The position numbers and the translations under genes are program-made. The notes beneath the pieces are model-generated. The model was not told the DNA's origin. It saw only the letters and a program-made list of their open reading frames with translations, and searched no databases. From Rhodopseudomonas palustris (lineage in GTDB: Bacteria > Pseudomonadota > Alphaproteobacteria > Rhizobiales > Xanthobacteraceae), in assembly GCF_003226555.1 (NCBI RefSeq), contig NZ_QKQS01000026.1, positions 99,377-163,376 on the forward strand: DNA of 64,000 nt, given 5' to 3'. This document shows positions 42,394 to 52,410 of the stretch, piece by piece. How positions within the stretch are numbered: the stretch's first letter is position 1; each line of letters opens with the position of its first letter.

Positions 42394-43902
42394 ATGCGCT
42401 TCGCCTCCCTGATCGTCGAACTGATCCGCGCACGGCCGCTGCTGGTGTTCTGGCTGGTGGTGAGCGCCCAGGCGCTGCTGTGGGTTCTGATCCCGGCGTT
42501 GTTCTACGCCAGCCCGCCCGGTGATATGGGGCTCGTGCTCGCCTATGGCCGCGAGTATCAGGTCGGCACCGATCTCGGCCCGCCGCTGGCGTTCTGGCTC
42601 GCCGATATCGCGTATCGGGCCGCCGGTGGCCATGTCATCGGCGTCTACGTGCTGGCGCAGCTCTGCTTCATCGTCACCTTCTATGCCTTGTTCCAGCTTG
42701 CCCGCAGCGTCGTCGGCCCGCAATACGCCGTGGTCGCAGTCGTGCTGACGTCCACCATCACCGCCTTCGCGGGCTCCGGCGCCGAGTTCGGTCCTTTGGT
42801 CTTGGCTCGGCCGCTGTGGGCACTGGTGCTGTGGCACGGCTGGCAGGTCGTCGGCCAGCACCGCCGTGCGGCGTGGTTCGCGCTGTCGATCGAGATCGGC
42901 CTGCTGCTCCTCACGACTGTCGCTGCGCCGGCGCTGCTGTTGCTGCCGCTCGCCTTCGCGCTCGCCAATGCGCGCTGCCGCCGTGCTCTGCTGTCGCTCG
43001 ATACGGTGTTTGCGCTGCTGGTGATCGCCGTGTTGGTGATGCCCTACGGAGTCTGGCTGCTGCGCGCCGATCAGTTCGCATGGCCGGCGCTGCCGTCCAC
43101 CGCGGACCTTGCCGATCGAGCGGTGCTGGGCCTCAAGCTGTTCGGTGGCCTCCTGGTCTCGCTCGCCGGCATCGCGCTGCTCGCGGTGCTCAACACCGGC
43201 TGGTTCGCGCCCAAGCATCACGATGCGCCGATGATCGCTCGGCCGCCGGTCGATCCGCTAGCGCGGCAGTTCGTCTATGTGTTCGCATTGGTGCCGCCGA
43301 TCGTCGCCAGCATCGCGGCGGCCGTGTTTGGCCTCGGCCATGTCGTCGGCGGCTCCGGCGTCGTGCTGCTGCTCGCTGGCCTCGCGGTGATGATGCTGAT
43401 CGGCGACGTGCTCTATCTGCATCGCCAGCGCTTGCTGCGCTCGGCCTGGGCGGCTTTGATCGTCGCGCCCGCCGTCGCGATCATCCTCACCGTGGTGGTG
43501 CAGCCCTGGCTGAGCCGAACCGAGGTGCCGACCTCGCTGCCGGGCCGGCAGATGGCACAGTTCTTCGCCGAAAGCTTCGAACGCCGCACCGGCAAGCCGC
43601 TGCCGGCGGTGGCCGGCGATCCGCAACTGGCGACGCTGATCGCCTTGGCGCCGTCGCGCCCGCATCTGTTCCTCGATGCGACATCGGCGCGAACGCCGTG
43701 GGTGACGCAAGGCGACTTCGACCGCAACGGCGGCGTAGTGGTGTGGCGGGCCGCCGATACAGCGGGCAAGCCGCCGGACGATATCGCCCGGCGTTTCCCG
43801 GGGATCGTGCCGGAGCTGCCGCGTGCGTTCGAGCGGATGATCTCCGGCCGCCAGCCGCTGCTCCGCATTGGCTGGGCGATCGTGCGGCCGAAGGTGCCGT
43901 AG
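42394..43902 (+). CDS. GT39/ArnT-like polyprenyl-phosphate glycosyltransferase
   Basis: 502-residue polytopic membrane protein with about ten helices. The first periplasmic loop has SPPGDMGLVLAYGREYQVGTDLGPPLAFWL, the place where GT39/PMT and ArnT enzymes carry their catalytic acidic residues, followed by the helix-rich core; about residues 390-502 form a soluble C-terminal domain. Start ATG 42394; the longer frame overlaps rnhB. It begins 71 bases after rnhB. Sugar and acceptor unknown. Confidence 0.82.
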   Translation: MRFASLIVELIRARPLLVFWLVVSAQALLWVLIPALFYASPPGDMGLVLAYGREYQVGTDLGPPLAFWLADIAYRAAGGHVIGVYVLAQLCFIVTFYALFQLARSVVGPQYAVVAVVLTSTITAFAGSGAEFGPLVLARPLWALVLWHGWQVVGQHRRAAWFALSIEIGLLLLTTVAAPALLLLPLAFALANARCRRALLSLDTVFALLVIAVLVMPYGVWLLRADQFAWPALPSTADLADRAVLGLKLFGGLLVSLAGIALLAVLNTGWFAPKHHDAPMIARPPVDPLARQFVYVFALVPPIVASIAAAVFGLGHVVGGSGVVLLLAGLAVMMLIGDVLYLHRQRLLRSAWAALIVAPAVAIILTVVVQPWLSRTEVPTSLPGRQMAQFFAESFERRTGKPLPAVAGDPQLATLIALAPSRPHLFLDATSARTPWVTQGDFDRNGGVVVWRAADTAGKPPDDIARRFPGIVPELPRAFERMISGRQPLLRIGWAIVRPKVP

Positions 43903-43918
43903 CCGGGCTCGGCCCGGC
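43902..43918. terminator. Hairpin between GT39-like and TonB-receptor genes
   Basis: GCCGGGC-TCG-GCCCGGC, perfect 7-base stem starting at the stop codon of the membrane protein gene, in a 36-base convergent junction. Confidence 0.5.
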
Positions 43919-43938
43919 GGCTCCAGCCCTCCGCCGCC

Positions 43939-46194
43939 TTACAGTTCGACGTCCAGCGACACCAAGTAGGTCCGCGGCGCGCCGAGCGCCATGGTGCCGA
44001 ACGAGGCCACGCCGGCCCAGTAATTGGTGCCCGCGACGTTCTGCACCGTTCCGCGCAGCGTCGTCTTGCGGCCTTCGATCATGGTGACGTAGCGCACGCC
44101 GAGATCGACGCGGGTCCAATCCGGCAACACCTGCGTGTTGCTGTTGTTGACGTATTGCCGGCCGGTGTAAACCACGGTCCCGACCAACGTCATCGCCCGC
44201 AGCCCTGGCAGATCCCACTCGCCGGTGAGATTGACCTGCGTGGTCGGCACGCCGATCGGCGTCTTGCCGAGATTGGCAGCGGTCGCGGTCCTGGTCACTT
44301 CGGCGTCGAACAGCGTCACGCCGCCGACCGCGCGCAGGTGCGGCGCGATCTCGCCGAACACGGTGAATTCAGCGCCGCGCACGCGCTGCTCACCGCCGGC
44401 CGAATACACGCCGGCGTTCAGCTCGCCATTGGGCTTGGTGATCTGGAACAGCGCGAAGGTCGTGCCGATGCGGCCGAGATCGAGCTTGACGCCGGCCTCG
44501 TATTGCTTGGTCCGGTACGGCGCCAGAACTTCGCCCGAGTTGGACGCACTGATCGGTGCGACGTCGCCGCGGCTGAGCCCTTCGATGTAGTTGGCATAGA
44601 CCGACAGGTGCTCGATTGGCCGGATCACCAGGCCGGCCATCGGCGTGGTGGCGGACTGGTCGTAGGAGGTCGTCAGCGCGCCGGTCGTGGTCGAGTAATT
44701 ATGCGCGATCACCTGCTGGCGGCGAACGCCGAGCGTCAGCATCACGCGCTCGTCGAGCACCGACATCGTGTCGGCGATCGCCGCGCCGTTAAGGCGGGTG
44801 TCGGACAGCCGCGGCTTGAACGCCGGCACCGTATAGGTCTGTTCCGGCTGCACCAGCGGCGTATAAAGGTTCGACAGATACGACTGCCCCGACGGGAACG
44901 CGCGGTATTGCTCGTCTTGATAGTGCGATCCCTGAACGGTGACCGCATGGCGGACAAATCCGGTGTCGAACTTCGCCCGTACTCCGCCGTCGAAGGTGAA
45001 GCGGTCGACGTCGAGATTGTAGTACTGCGCCGTCGTCGAGGTGTCGCCGCGGCTGTTGAGGATCGTGGGCAGCCCGAAGAACCGTTCGACATTGGTCTTG
45101 GAGCCGCCGACATTGCCGAACACCGTCACCGAATCGGTCAGGTCGAATTCGTTCTTCCACAGTGCCGAAGACTCGCGAGTCCGCGACCATTCCCAGGTCT
45201 GAGTCAGGTTGTTGCTGCCGACCGGCGCCGGCGGCACCGCGACGCCGCTGGCCGTGAAGAAGGGGCGGACCGGCGCAGTGATGTGCTCGTTCTGCGTCAG
45301 TGCGTAGATCCAGGTTCGATAGCGCTCGCCTTGATAGTCGAAGGCGAGCGATCCGACTTGTAGCCGGTCGTTCTGGTGATCGATCGCGGTATCTCCGCCA
45401 CCGAGCTTGCCGGTGAAGCGCAGGCCGAATTCGCGCTGATCGCCGAACCGCCGCGCGACGTCGAGGTTGGTGTAGGCGAACCCCTTGGACGCGTAGCCGA
45501 CGCCGATCCGGCTGAGATCGGTCTCCGCCCGCTTCGGCACGACGTTGATCACGCCGCCGACGCCGCCGTTCGGCGAGACGCCGGACAGCATCGCCGCAGG
45601 CCCCTTGAACACTTCTATCCGGTCGACATAGTCGTTGAAGATGCGGAAGTTCGGCGCGATGCCGTAGACGCCGTCGAACGCGACTTCGCCCGCCGTGCCT
45701 TCGGCGATCGGAAAGCCGCGGATGTAAAACGAATCCACCAAGCCGCCGACCGGACTGGTGACGCGAACCGAGGGATCCAGCAGCATCGCGTCAGCGACCG
45801 TGGCGGCCTGCTGATTGCGGATCGCCTCGTTAGTGTAGCTGGCGGTGGAGAACGGCGAGCGGAACGTATCGGTGTTGCCGAGCATGCCGAGCAGGGCTCC
45901 CCGCGCGACCTGGCCTCCGGCGAACGGTGCCGGTCGGTCCGACGCCGATGATCGGCTCGCGGCTCGGTCGGGCGCAGGCTGCGGCCTCGCGGCCGCCGCG
46001 CGTGCCCGTGCAGCCGTCCGCGCAGCGCTTCGGCGCGGCGCGACCGCCGGCTTGCTGCGTGCTGTGCGCGGCGCATCGACCGTGACGGACGGCAGCGGCT
46101 GCGCGCTTTGGGCGTGGCTGGACGTGGGGCTGGCGGCCAGCCATGCGCTGAGCACGACGAGGCTCGCGCCGCCGAGAGCTCGACAACGGGACAT
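43939..46194 (-). CDS. TonB-dependent siderophore receptor
   Basis: 751-residue outer-membrane receptor of the FhuA/FpvA type. Signal peptide about 1-28 (LVVLSAWLAASPTSSHAQ), a Pro/Arg/Ala-rich linker (about 45-95), a plug domain (about 105-225, with NQQAATVADAMLLDPSVRV and GPAAMLSGVSPNGGVGGVINVV) and a beta-barrel ending in the aromatic-terminated SLDVEL. No signalling extension, tonB, exb or siderophore genes adjoin. I find no clear Fur or Irr box in the upstream 400 bases. Ferric hydroxamate-type ligands are plausible. Confidence 0.94.
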   Translation of the reverse strand: MSRCRALGGASLVVLSAWLAASPTSSHAQSAQPLPSVTVDAPRTARSKPAVAPRRSAARTAARARAAAARPQPAPDRAASRSSASDRPAPFAGGQVARGALLGMLGNTDTFRSPFSTASYTNEAIRNQQAATVADAMLLDPSVRVTSPVGGLVDSFYIRGFPIAEGTAGEVAFDGVYGIAPNFRIFNDYVDRIEVFKGPAAMLSGVSPNGGVGGVINVVPKRAETDLSRIGVGYASKGFAYTNLDVARRFGDQREFGLRFTGKLGGGDTAIDHQNDRLQVGSLAFDYQGERYRTWIYALTQNEHITAPVRPFFTASGVAVPPAPVGSNNLTQTWEWSRTRESSALWKNEFDLTDSVTVFGNVGGSKTNVERFFGLPTILNSRGDTSTTAQYYNLDVDRFTFDGGVRAKFDTGFVRHAVTVQGSHYQDEQYRAFPSGQSYLSNLYTPLVQPEQTYTVPAFKPRLSDTRLNGAAIADTMSVLDERVMLTLGVRRQQVIAHNYSTTTGALTTSYDQSATTPMAGLVIRPIEHLSVYANYIEGLSRGDVAPISASNSGEVLAPYRTKQYEAGVKLDLGRIGTTFALFQITKPNGELNAGVYSAGGEQRVRGAEFTVFGEIAPHLRAVGGVTLFDAEVTRTATAANLGKTPIGVPTTQVNLTGEWDLPGLRAMTLVGTVVYTGRQYVNNSNTQVLPDWTRVDLGVRYVTMIEGRKTTLRGTVQNVAGTNYWAGVASFGTMALGAPRTYLVSLDVEL

Positions 46195-46600
46195 CGGGAA
46201 TCCTGACGCGGCGGGTGCGCCGCTTTGGTTGGAGGCGGGCCTGTTAGTTGCGGCGTTGCCGCAACGATTTCGCGGGCATCTCGACCGACATCACGGCATT
46301 GCCAGGTGCTCGGCCGAAGCGAATGTCAGCGACGAGCGCCGAGTGAGCGCATTGTGAAACGATTGAACGCGATGTCGATGATGTGGAATCTCCTCGTCGG
46401 CCGACGGACAGTCGAGAAGCTTACTGATCGTTGCGAGATCGTTTCCATATCTTGCTCCCCGGTACTTTGGTGCTGGATCACCCACCAAAGGTCAACCGAA
46501 CGCGGAGTAGAATAGATGGCTTCTATGGAGTCGCGCTCTGAGTGTAGCGAGACGTTCAGGTGCCGTTGACGTGTGGCGACGTCGCCCCGGCGACGCGATC
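46195..46600. other. Intergenic region between TonB receptor and UDG genes
   Basis: 406 bases upstream of the receptor and downstream of the UDG gene with no supported coding sequence. It includes an 8-base stem CTTTGGTG / CACCAAAG at 46465-46490 that could end UDG transcription. No iron-responsive operator seen. Confidence 0.5.
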
Positions 46601-47425
46601 TCAAGCCGAGATTGCGGCAAGTGCGGTCGCGATCGCCCGCAGATCTTGCCAGGCGAGCCGTTTGTAGGTCGGCTGCCGCAGCAGGTAGGCCGGGTGCAAC
46701 GTCGGCAGCGCGCGGATCGTGCGCGTGCCGGTATCGAAGTCGAACCACCGGCCGCGGGTGCGCATGATGCCGTCTCGGGTGCCGAGCAGCGCCTGGGTCG
46801 ACGGGTTGCCGAGCGTGACCAGCAGATCGGGGTTCACCAATTCGATCTGCCGCTTGATGAACGGCAGGCAGATCTGAGTCTCCTGCGGCGTCGGCGTTCG
46901 ATTGCCAGGCGGCCGCCACGGAATCACGTTGGCGATGTAGACGCTGTTGCGGTCGAGTCCGATCGCCGCCAACATCAGGTCGAGCAGCTTGCCGGAGCGG
47001 CCGACGAACGGCAGCCCTTCGATGTCTTCGTCGCGGCCGGGCGCTTCGCCGACCAGCATCAGCTTCGCTTGCGGATTGCCGTCGGCGAACACCAGTTGTT
47101 TCGCGGTCCCCCGCAGCGCGCAGCCGTCGAACCGCTGCATCAAGTCGCGCAGCGCTTCCAGCGTCGGCGCGGTGGCGGCCGACTCGCGTGCCGAGACGAT
47201 CGCGGCGTCCGGCGTTGCCGGTTGTGCAGGCCGCGGCGGGGGAGGAGTTGGCTGTGCCTGTAAGGCAGGCTTGACGGCCCGGCTCGACTCGGTGGCACTC
47301 GCTATCGGTTCGGGCGCATCGTCCAGCATCCGGTTCACCGGATCCTCGGCCAAAGCGCAATCCACCCCTGCGTCCAGATAGAACGCGAGCAATTGACGCA
47401 GGCTCGGCACGGGATCGGGTGTCAT
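46601..47425 (-). CDS. Uracil-DNA glycosylase superfamily protein lacking Fe-S cysteines
   Basis: 274-residue UDG. A Pro/Ala-rich linker (about 40-85) precedes the catalytic domain: motif A GEAPGRDEDIEGLPFVG (126-142), NVIPWRPPGNRTP and motif B LPTLHPAYLLRQP (240-252). Family 4 and 5 enzymes bind [4Fe-4S] by four cysteines, but this protein has only Cys23, Cys102 and Cys186, so a canonical cluster is impossible. From memory, a Bradyrhizobium UDG class without Fe-S has been described, and this may be its orthologue. Start ATG 47425. Confidence 0.88.
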   Translation of the reverse strand: MTPDPVPSLRQLLAFYLDAGVDCALAEDPVNRMLDDAPEPIASATESSRAVKPALQAQPTPPPPRPAQPATPDAAIVSARESAATAPTLEALRDLMQRFDGCALRGTAKQLVFADGNPQAKLMLVGEAPGRDEDIEGLPFVGRSGKLLDLMLAAIGLDRNSVYIANVIPWRPPGNRTPTPQETQICLPFIKRQIELVNPDLLVTLGNPSTQALLGTRDGIMRTRGRWFDFDTGTRTIRALPTLHPAYLLRQPTYKRLAWQDLRAIATALAAISA

Positions 47426-47627
47426 GCGTGGTGGTTTACAGCGGATGCGCGCCACAGAACAGCAGCCTGCCCGATTGTTTCATTCCGCACTGCGAAACGA
47501 ATTTTCGCAACTACTGTCGCAACGCTGGAAAGATGAGACGGCCGGTACATTTGGGTGGTTGTTCTTCTTCTAAAAATGCGAAAGAACACCCCTGGAAACG
47601 TTCCCGAGAGTCCTGCGAGAAAAAACG

Positions 47628-49286
47628 ATGAGTGACGAAACGCTGCCGCCCCGCGAATCGATGGAATTCGACGTCGTGATCGTGGGTGCCGGCCCCTCGG
47701 GACTGTCCGCCGCGATCAGATTGAAGCAGATCAACCCCGAGTTGTCGGTGGTGGTCGTGGAAAAGGGCTCCGAGGTCGGGGCTCATATTTTGTCGGGCGC
47801 GGTGATCGACGTGTCGGCGCTCGATCGGCTGATGCCGAGCTGGCGCGAGGACGAGAGCTGCCCGCTGAAGACCCACGTCGAAGACGACCACTTCTACGTC
47901 ATGACGGCGTCGAAAGCGCTCAAGGTACCAAACATCATGGTGCCGCCGATGCTCGACAACCACAAGAATTTCATCGGCTCGCTCGGCGATCTGTGCCGCT
48001 GGCTCGGGCCGAAGGCCGAGGAACTCGGCGTCGAGATCTATCCCGGCTTTGCCGCCACCGAAGTGCTATACGGCGAAGGCGGCGAAGTCCGCGGCATCGC
48101 CACCGGCGACATGGGTATCGGCCGCGATGGCAAGCCGAAGGACTCCTACACCCGCGGCATGGAGCTGCTCGGCAAGTATACGCTGTTCGCCGAAGGCGCA
48201 CGCGGCAGCCTGTCGAAGCAGCTGATCGCCAACTACAAGCTCGACAAGGACTCCGATCCGCCGAAATTCGGCATCGGCCTCAAGGAGGTCTGGCAGGTCG
48301 AGCCGTCGAAGCATCGCAAGGGTCGGATCGCGCATTCGTTCGGCTGGCCGCTCACCAACAATGTCGGCGGCGGCTCGTTCCTGTATCATTACGGGGACAA
48401 TCTGGTGGCGGTCGGCTTCGTGGTGCATTTAAACTACGACGATCCGTATCTGTCGCCGTTCGAGCAGTTCCAGAAGTTCAAGACCCATCCGTCGGTGGCG
48501 CCGACCTTCGAGGGCGGCAAGCGGATCTCGTATGGCGCCCGCGCCATCACCGAAGGCGGCTATCAGTCGGTGCCGCGCCTAACCTTCCCGGGCGGCGCGC
48601 TGATCGGCTGTGCCGCGGGCTTCGTCAACGTGCCGCGCATCAAGGGCGTCCACAACGCGATCGGCTCCGGCATGCTGGCGGCGGAACATGTCGCTGCGGC
48701 GCTGGCCGAAGGCCGCGCCAATGACGAGGTGAAGAGCTACGAAGAGTCGTGGCGCGGGTCGCCGATCGGCCGCGACCTGTTCAAGATCCGCAACGTCAAG
48801 CCGCTGTGGTCGAAGTTCGGCACCGCGGTCGGCGTGGTGCTGGCCGGCTTTGAGATGTGGTGCTCGACCCTCGGCTTCTCGGTGTTCGGCACGTTGTCGC
48901 ACGGCAAGCCCGACCGCTCGACGCTCGATCCGGCGAAGTCGCACGAGCCGCACAAGAATCCGAAGCCGGACGGAAAGCTGACCTTCGACCGGCTGTCCTC
49001 GGTGTTCCTGTCGAACACCAATCACGAGGAAGACCAGCCGGTTCATCTCAAGGTCGCCGACATGCAGCTGCAGAAGACGTCGGAACACGACGTTTTTGCC
49101 GGCCCGTCGGGCCGTTACTGCCCGGCTGCAGTGTACGAATGGGTCGAGGAACCGACCGGCCCGCGCTTCGTGATCAACGCGCAGAACTGCGTGCATTGCA
49201 AAACCTGCGACATCAAGGATCCGAACGGCAACATCAACTGGGTTCCGCCGGAGGGCGGCGGCGGCCCGAATTACCAAGGGATGTGA
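47628..49286 (+). CDS. Electron transfer flavoprotein-ubiquinone oxidoreductase
   Basis: 552-residue ETF-QO, passing electrons from acyl-CoA dehydrogenases through ETF to the quinone pool at the inner membrane. FAD motif VVIVGAGPSGLSAAIRL at about 15-31, quinone-binding and membrane-association region in the middle, and a C-terminal ferredoxin-like [4Fe-4S] domain with NCVHCKTCDIKDP plus an upstream cysteine in GRYCPAAVYEW. Full length for the family. Ribosome site is poor (GCGAGA). Monocistronic. Confidence 0.96.
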   Translation: MSDETLPPRESMEFDVVIVGAGPSGLSAAIRLKQINPELSVVVVEKGSEVGAHILSGAVIDVSALDRLMPSWREDESCPLKTHVEDDHFYVMTASKALKVPNIMVPPMLDNHKNFIGSLGDLCRWLGPKAEELGVEIYPGFAATEVLYGEGGEVRGIATGDMGIGRDGKPKDSYTRGMELLGKYTLFAEGARGSLSKQLIANYKLDKDSDPPKFGIGLKEVWQVEPSKHRKGRIAHSFGWPLTNNVGGGSFLYHYGDNLVAVGFVVHLNYDDPYLSPFEQFQKFKTHPSVAPTFEGGKRISYGARAITEGGYQSVPRLTFPGGALIGCAAGFVNVPRIKGVHNAIGSGMLAAEHVAAALAEGRANDEVKSYEESWRGSPIGRDLFKIRNVKPLWSKFGTAVGVVLAGFEMWCSTLGFSVFGTLSHGKPDRSTLDPAKSHEPHKNPKPDGKLTFDRLSSVFLSNTNHEEDQPVHLKVADMQLQKTSEHDVFAGPSGRYCPAAVYEWVEEPTGPRFVINAQNCVHCKTCDIKDPNGNINWVPPEGGGGPNYQGM

Positions 49287-49603
49287 CCGCGCGGCTTTCG
49301 GCCCCAAGGCGTTGGCCCGGCATCTTTTGCAAGGCGTCTTTGAACAAGGCGTCTTTGAGCGCGAGTTTTTGACCACGCGTCCGTGAGCGACGGCGTGGCG
49401 ATACCTCGCCGCCCGGCCACGATCCTGCCATGTTGCCACCGTCTCAATCGACCCGTCCGCCGTCCGCGTGCGGGGATTGTGGCGTTGTGCGCCGCCGGTC
49501 CTATCCTTGCGGTTGAGCGCTAAACGCGGCATTGTCGTGGATGCGATGCTGCCGGCTCGGCGGCCGGGTCAACCGAGCCTTTTCCTGGAGCTAGGCAACC
49601 TTG
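49287..49603. other. Intergenic region between ETF-QO and TPR genes
   Basis: About 317 bases without a supported gene. It has a 15-base near-perfect tandem duplication, AAGGCGTCTTTGAAC and AAGGCGTCTTTGAGC at 49331-49360. No clear terminator or operator. Confidence 0.5.
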
Positions 49604-51388
49604 ATGCTTTCCCTTCGAAGCCGTCGATCGATGATCGTCGCCCTCGCGCTGGTGACGATGCCGATCGCCGGATCGGCACTGGCACAGACACCGGATCATC
49701 CCGCCGACAACGCGGCGCAGTTTCCGACTAGCCAGGACTTGCGGACGATGACCACCGCGGGCAGCTATCTGGCTGCGCGCCACGCCAGCATCGAGCGCGA
49801 CGCGGCGGCAGCGGCGGCGTTCTATCGCTCCGCGCTCCGCACCGATCCGAAGAACAACGAATTGCTCGACCGCGCCTTCATCTCCTCGCTCGCCGAGGGT
49901 GATATCGACGAGGCGGTCAAGCTCGCTGATCGCGTGCTGAAGATCGACAAGTCCAACCGGGTTGCGCGGCTGGTGATCGGCATTCGCGATCTGAAGACCA
50001 AGAAATATTCCGCCGCGGTGCGTAACGTGAACCAGTCGGTGCGAGGCCCGATCACCGATCTGGTCGCCACCTTGATTTCCGGCTGGTCGATGTACGGCGC
50101 CGGCGACGTCAAGGGCGCGGTCGGCAGCATCGACAAGCTGGCCGGGCCGGAATGGTATCCGATCTTCAAGGATCTGCATTCCGGCATGATGCTGGAACTG
50201 GCCAACCGCCAGAAGGACGCCGGCGAACGGCTGGAGCGCGCCTACAAGCTCGACGATTCGGCGCTGCGCGTGGTCGAGTCCTATGCGCGCTGGCTGTCGC
50301 GCAACAAGAGCGAGGCCGAGGCGCTCGGGGTCTATCAGGCGTTCGACAAGAAGCTGCCGCGTCATCCGCTGATCGAGGACGGCATCCGTGAGGTCAAGGC
50401 CGGAAAGAAACTTCCGCCGCTGGTCGACAGCCCGCAGGCCGGCGCTGCGGAGGCGCTTTACGGCATCGGCGCGTCGCTGACTCGGCGCGGCGGCGAGGAT
50501 CTGGCGCTGGTCTATCTGCAGCTCGCGCTCTACCTCGAACCGAACCATGCGTTGGCGCTGCTGGCTCTCGGCGATCTCTACGAGTCGGTGAAGAAGCCGC
50601 AGATGGCGATCAAGGTGTACGAGCGGGTGCCGGCGTCCTCGCCACTGAAGCGCAACGCCCAGATCCAGCTCGCGACCGATCTCGACGCCTCCGACCGCAG
50701 CGAGGAAGCGATCAAGATCCTCAAGGGCGTGATCGTCGAGGACGGCAAGGATCTCGAAGCCATCATGGCGCTCGGCAATATCGAGCGCGGCCGCAAGAAG
50801 TTCGCCGATTGCAGCGAAACCTATTCCAAGGGCATCGACGCGCTTACCGGCGCCGAGAAGAACGCCTGGGTGTACTACTATTTCCGCGGCATCTGCGAGG
50901 AGCGCTCCAAGCAGTGGCCCAAGGCCGAGGCCGACCTGAAGAAGGCGCTGCAGATGCAGCCCGAGCAGCCGCACGTGCTGAACTATCTCGGCTACTCCTG
51001 GATCGATCAGGGCATCAACCTCGACGAGGCAATGACCATGATCAAGCGCGCGGTCGATCAGCGGCCCGACGACGGCTACATCGTCGACTCCCTCGGCTGG
51101 GCGTACTATCGCATCGGCGATTACGAGAACGCGGTGAAGACGCTGGAGCGGGCGATCGAACTGAAGCCGGAGGATCCGACCATCAACGATCACCTCGGCG
51201 ACGCCTATTGGCGCGTTGGGCGCACGCTCGAAGCCAAATTCCAGTGGTCGCACGCCCGCGATCTCAAGCCCGATCCGGACGAGCTGCCGAAGATCGAAGC
51301 CAAGATCGCGAACGGCCTGCCCGAAGAGGACAAGGCTTCGGCGGCCTCCGCCGACAAGAAGAAGGAAGACGGCAAGGGCGGCGGCTGA
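49604..51388 (+). CDS. Exported TPR-repeat protein
   Basis: 594-residue protein with a signal peptide (MIVALALVTMPIAGSALAQ, cleavage after about residue 27) followed by tetratricopeptide repeats over nearly the whole length, for example ALLALGDLYESVKKPQMAIK, VLNYLGYSWIDQGINLDEAM, YIVDSLGWAYYRIGDYENAV and TINDHLGDAYWRVGRTLEAK, and an acidic/basic tail DKASAASADKKKEDGKGGG. It is probably a periplasmic or outer-membrane scaffold. TTG 49601 directly precedes ATG 49604. ispE follows after about 100 bases. Confidence 0.9.
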   Translation: MLSLRSRRSMIVALALVTMPIAGSALAQTPDHPADNAAQFPTSQDLRTMTTAGSYLAARHASIERDAAAAAAFYRSALRTDPKNNELLDRAFISSLAEGDIDEAVKLADRVLKIDKSNRVARLVIGIRDLKTKKYSAAVRNVNQSVRGPITDLVATLISGWSMYGAGDVKGAVGSIDKLAGPEWYPIFKDLHSGMMLELANRQKDAGERLERAYKLDDSALRVVESYARWLSRNKSEAEALGVYQAFDKKLPRHPLIEDGIREVKAGKKLPPLVDSPQAGAAEALYGIGASLTRRGGEDLALVYLQLALYLEPNHALALLALGDLYESVKKPQMAIKVYERVPASSPLKRNAQIQLATDLDASDRSEEAIKILKGVIVEDGKDLEAIMALGNIERGRKKFADCSETYSKGIDALTGAEKNAWVYYYFRGICEERSKQWPKAEADLKKALQMQPEQPHVLNYLGYSWIDQGINLDEAMTMIKRAVDQRPDDGYIVDSLGWAYYRIGDYENAVKTLERAIELKPEDPTINDHLGDAYWRVGRTLEAKFQWSHARDLKPDPDELPKIEAKIANGLPEEDKASAASADKKKEDGKGGG

Positions 51389-51492
51389 GGCGGCGCAGCC
51401 GGCCTTTGCGGTGGAATCGCGAACGCGCCTAAAAGGGGGGTGGAGCTCCGGTCCGGATTCGACCAGAACCGGCGCTCCAGGAGAGTTTTTCC

Positions 51493-52392
51493 GTGACTGA
51501 CGGCTCTGCGACGACACTGCGCGACGAAGCCCGCGCCAAGGTGAACCTGACGCTACGCGTGGTCGGCCGCCGGCCCGACGGCTATCACGAGCTTGACAGC
51601 GTGGTGGCGTTTGCCGATTGCGCCGATCACCTCACCCTGCAGCCCGGCGCGGCGCTGAGCCTGGCCACGATCGGCCCCGGCGCGCAGGATTGCGGCGACA
51701 GCGCCGACAATCTGGTGCTGAAGGCGGCGCGGCTGCTCGGCGAGCGGGTGCCGAATCTGACGACCGGCGCTTTCACCCTCGACAAGCATCTGCCGGTCGC
51801 GGCCGGCATCGGCGGAGGTTCGGCCGACGCCGCGGCGGCGCTGCGGCTTCTCGCCCGGGCTAACGATCTCGCCGTTGGCGATCCGCGCCTGATCGAGGCC
51901 GCCCGGCTGACCGGCGCAGACGTGCCGGTGTGCCTGCCGTCGAAGCCCTGCGTGATGACCGGCGTCGGCGAGAAGCTGTCGCCGCTGCCGCTGCCGCAGA
52001 TCCCGGCCGTGATGGTCAATCCGCGGGTGCCGGTGGCCACCAAGGACGTGTTCACCGCACTCGGCCTGAAGCCGGGCTCGCTGACGATCGGCGCCACCGA
52101 CGTCCTCACTGCGCCGGCCTGGCCGAAAGCAGGCGCGCCGCTCGCCGCTTGGATCGCAGCGCTCGACGCCGGCACCAACGATCTCGAGCCGCCGGCCCTG
52201 AAGGTCGAGCCGGTGGTCGGCACCGTCCTGGAAGCGCTGCGCGCGACCGCCGGCGTTCAGCTCGCGCGGATGTCCGGCTCGGGCGCGACCTGCTTTGCGC
52301 TGTATGCCGATCATGCGGCGGCCCGCGCCGCTGCCGATACGCTCCGGGCCGCGAACCCCGGCTGGTGGGTCCACGCCGGCAGCTTGAGCTGA
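51493..52392 (+). CDS. ispE: 4-diphosphocytidyl-2-C-methyl-D-erythritol kinase
   Basis: 299-residue GHMP kinase of the MEP isoprenoid pathway. The ATP motif PVAAGIGGGSADAAAALR is at about 97-114, the N-terminal EARAKVNLTLRVVGRRPDGYHEL is diagnostic, and the MSGSGATCF motif 3 lies near 260. GTG start with AGGAGAG upstream. It adjoins (convergently) a polyprenyl diphosphate synthase gene, so both ends of isoprenoid synthesis lie together. Confidence 0.97.
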   Translation: MTDGSATTLRDEARAKVNLTLRVVGRRPDGYHELDSVVAFADCADHLTLQPGAALSLATIGPGAQDCGDSADNLVLKAARLLGERVPNLTTGAFTLDKHLPVAAGIGGGSADAAAALRLLARANDLAVGDPRLIEAARLTGADVPVCLPSKPCVMTGVGEKLSPLPLPQIPAVMVNPRVPVATKDVFTALGLKPGSLTIGATDVLTAPAWPKAGAPLAAWIAALDAGTNDLEPPALKVEPVVGTVLEALRATAGVQLARMSGSGATCFALYADHAAARAAADTLRAANPGWWVHAGSLS

Positions 52393-52410
52393 CGGCCGCT
52401 TCAGCGGCGG

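Noticed and set aside
46195-46600. Fur or Irr operator upstream of the TonB receptor
   Set aside because: I looked for GATAATGATWATCATTATC-like and TTTAGAA-N-TTCTAAA-like sites and saw none.
49331-49360. 15-base tandem duplication AAGGCGTCTTTGAAC/AAGGCGTCTTTGAGC
   Set aside because: Only two adjacent units with no spacer, so not a CRISPR array; probably a simple slippage duplication.
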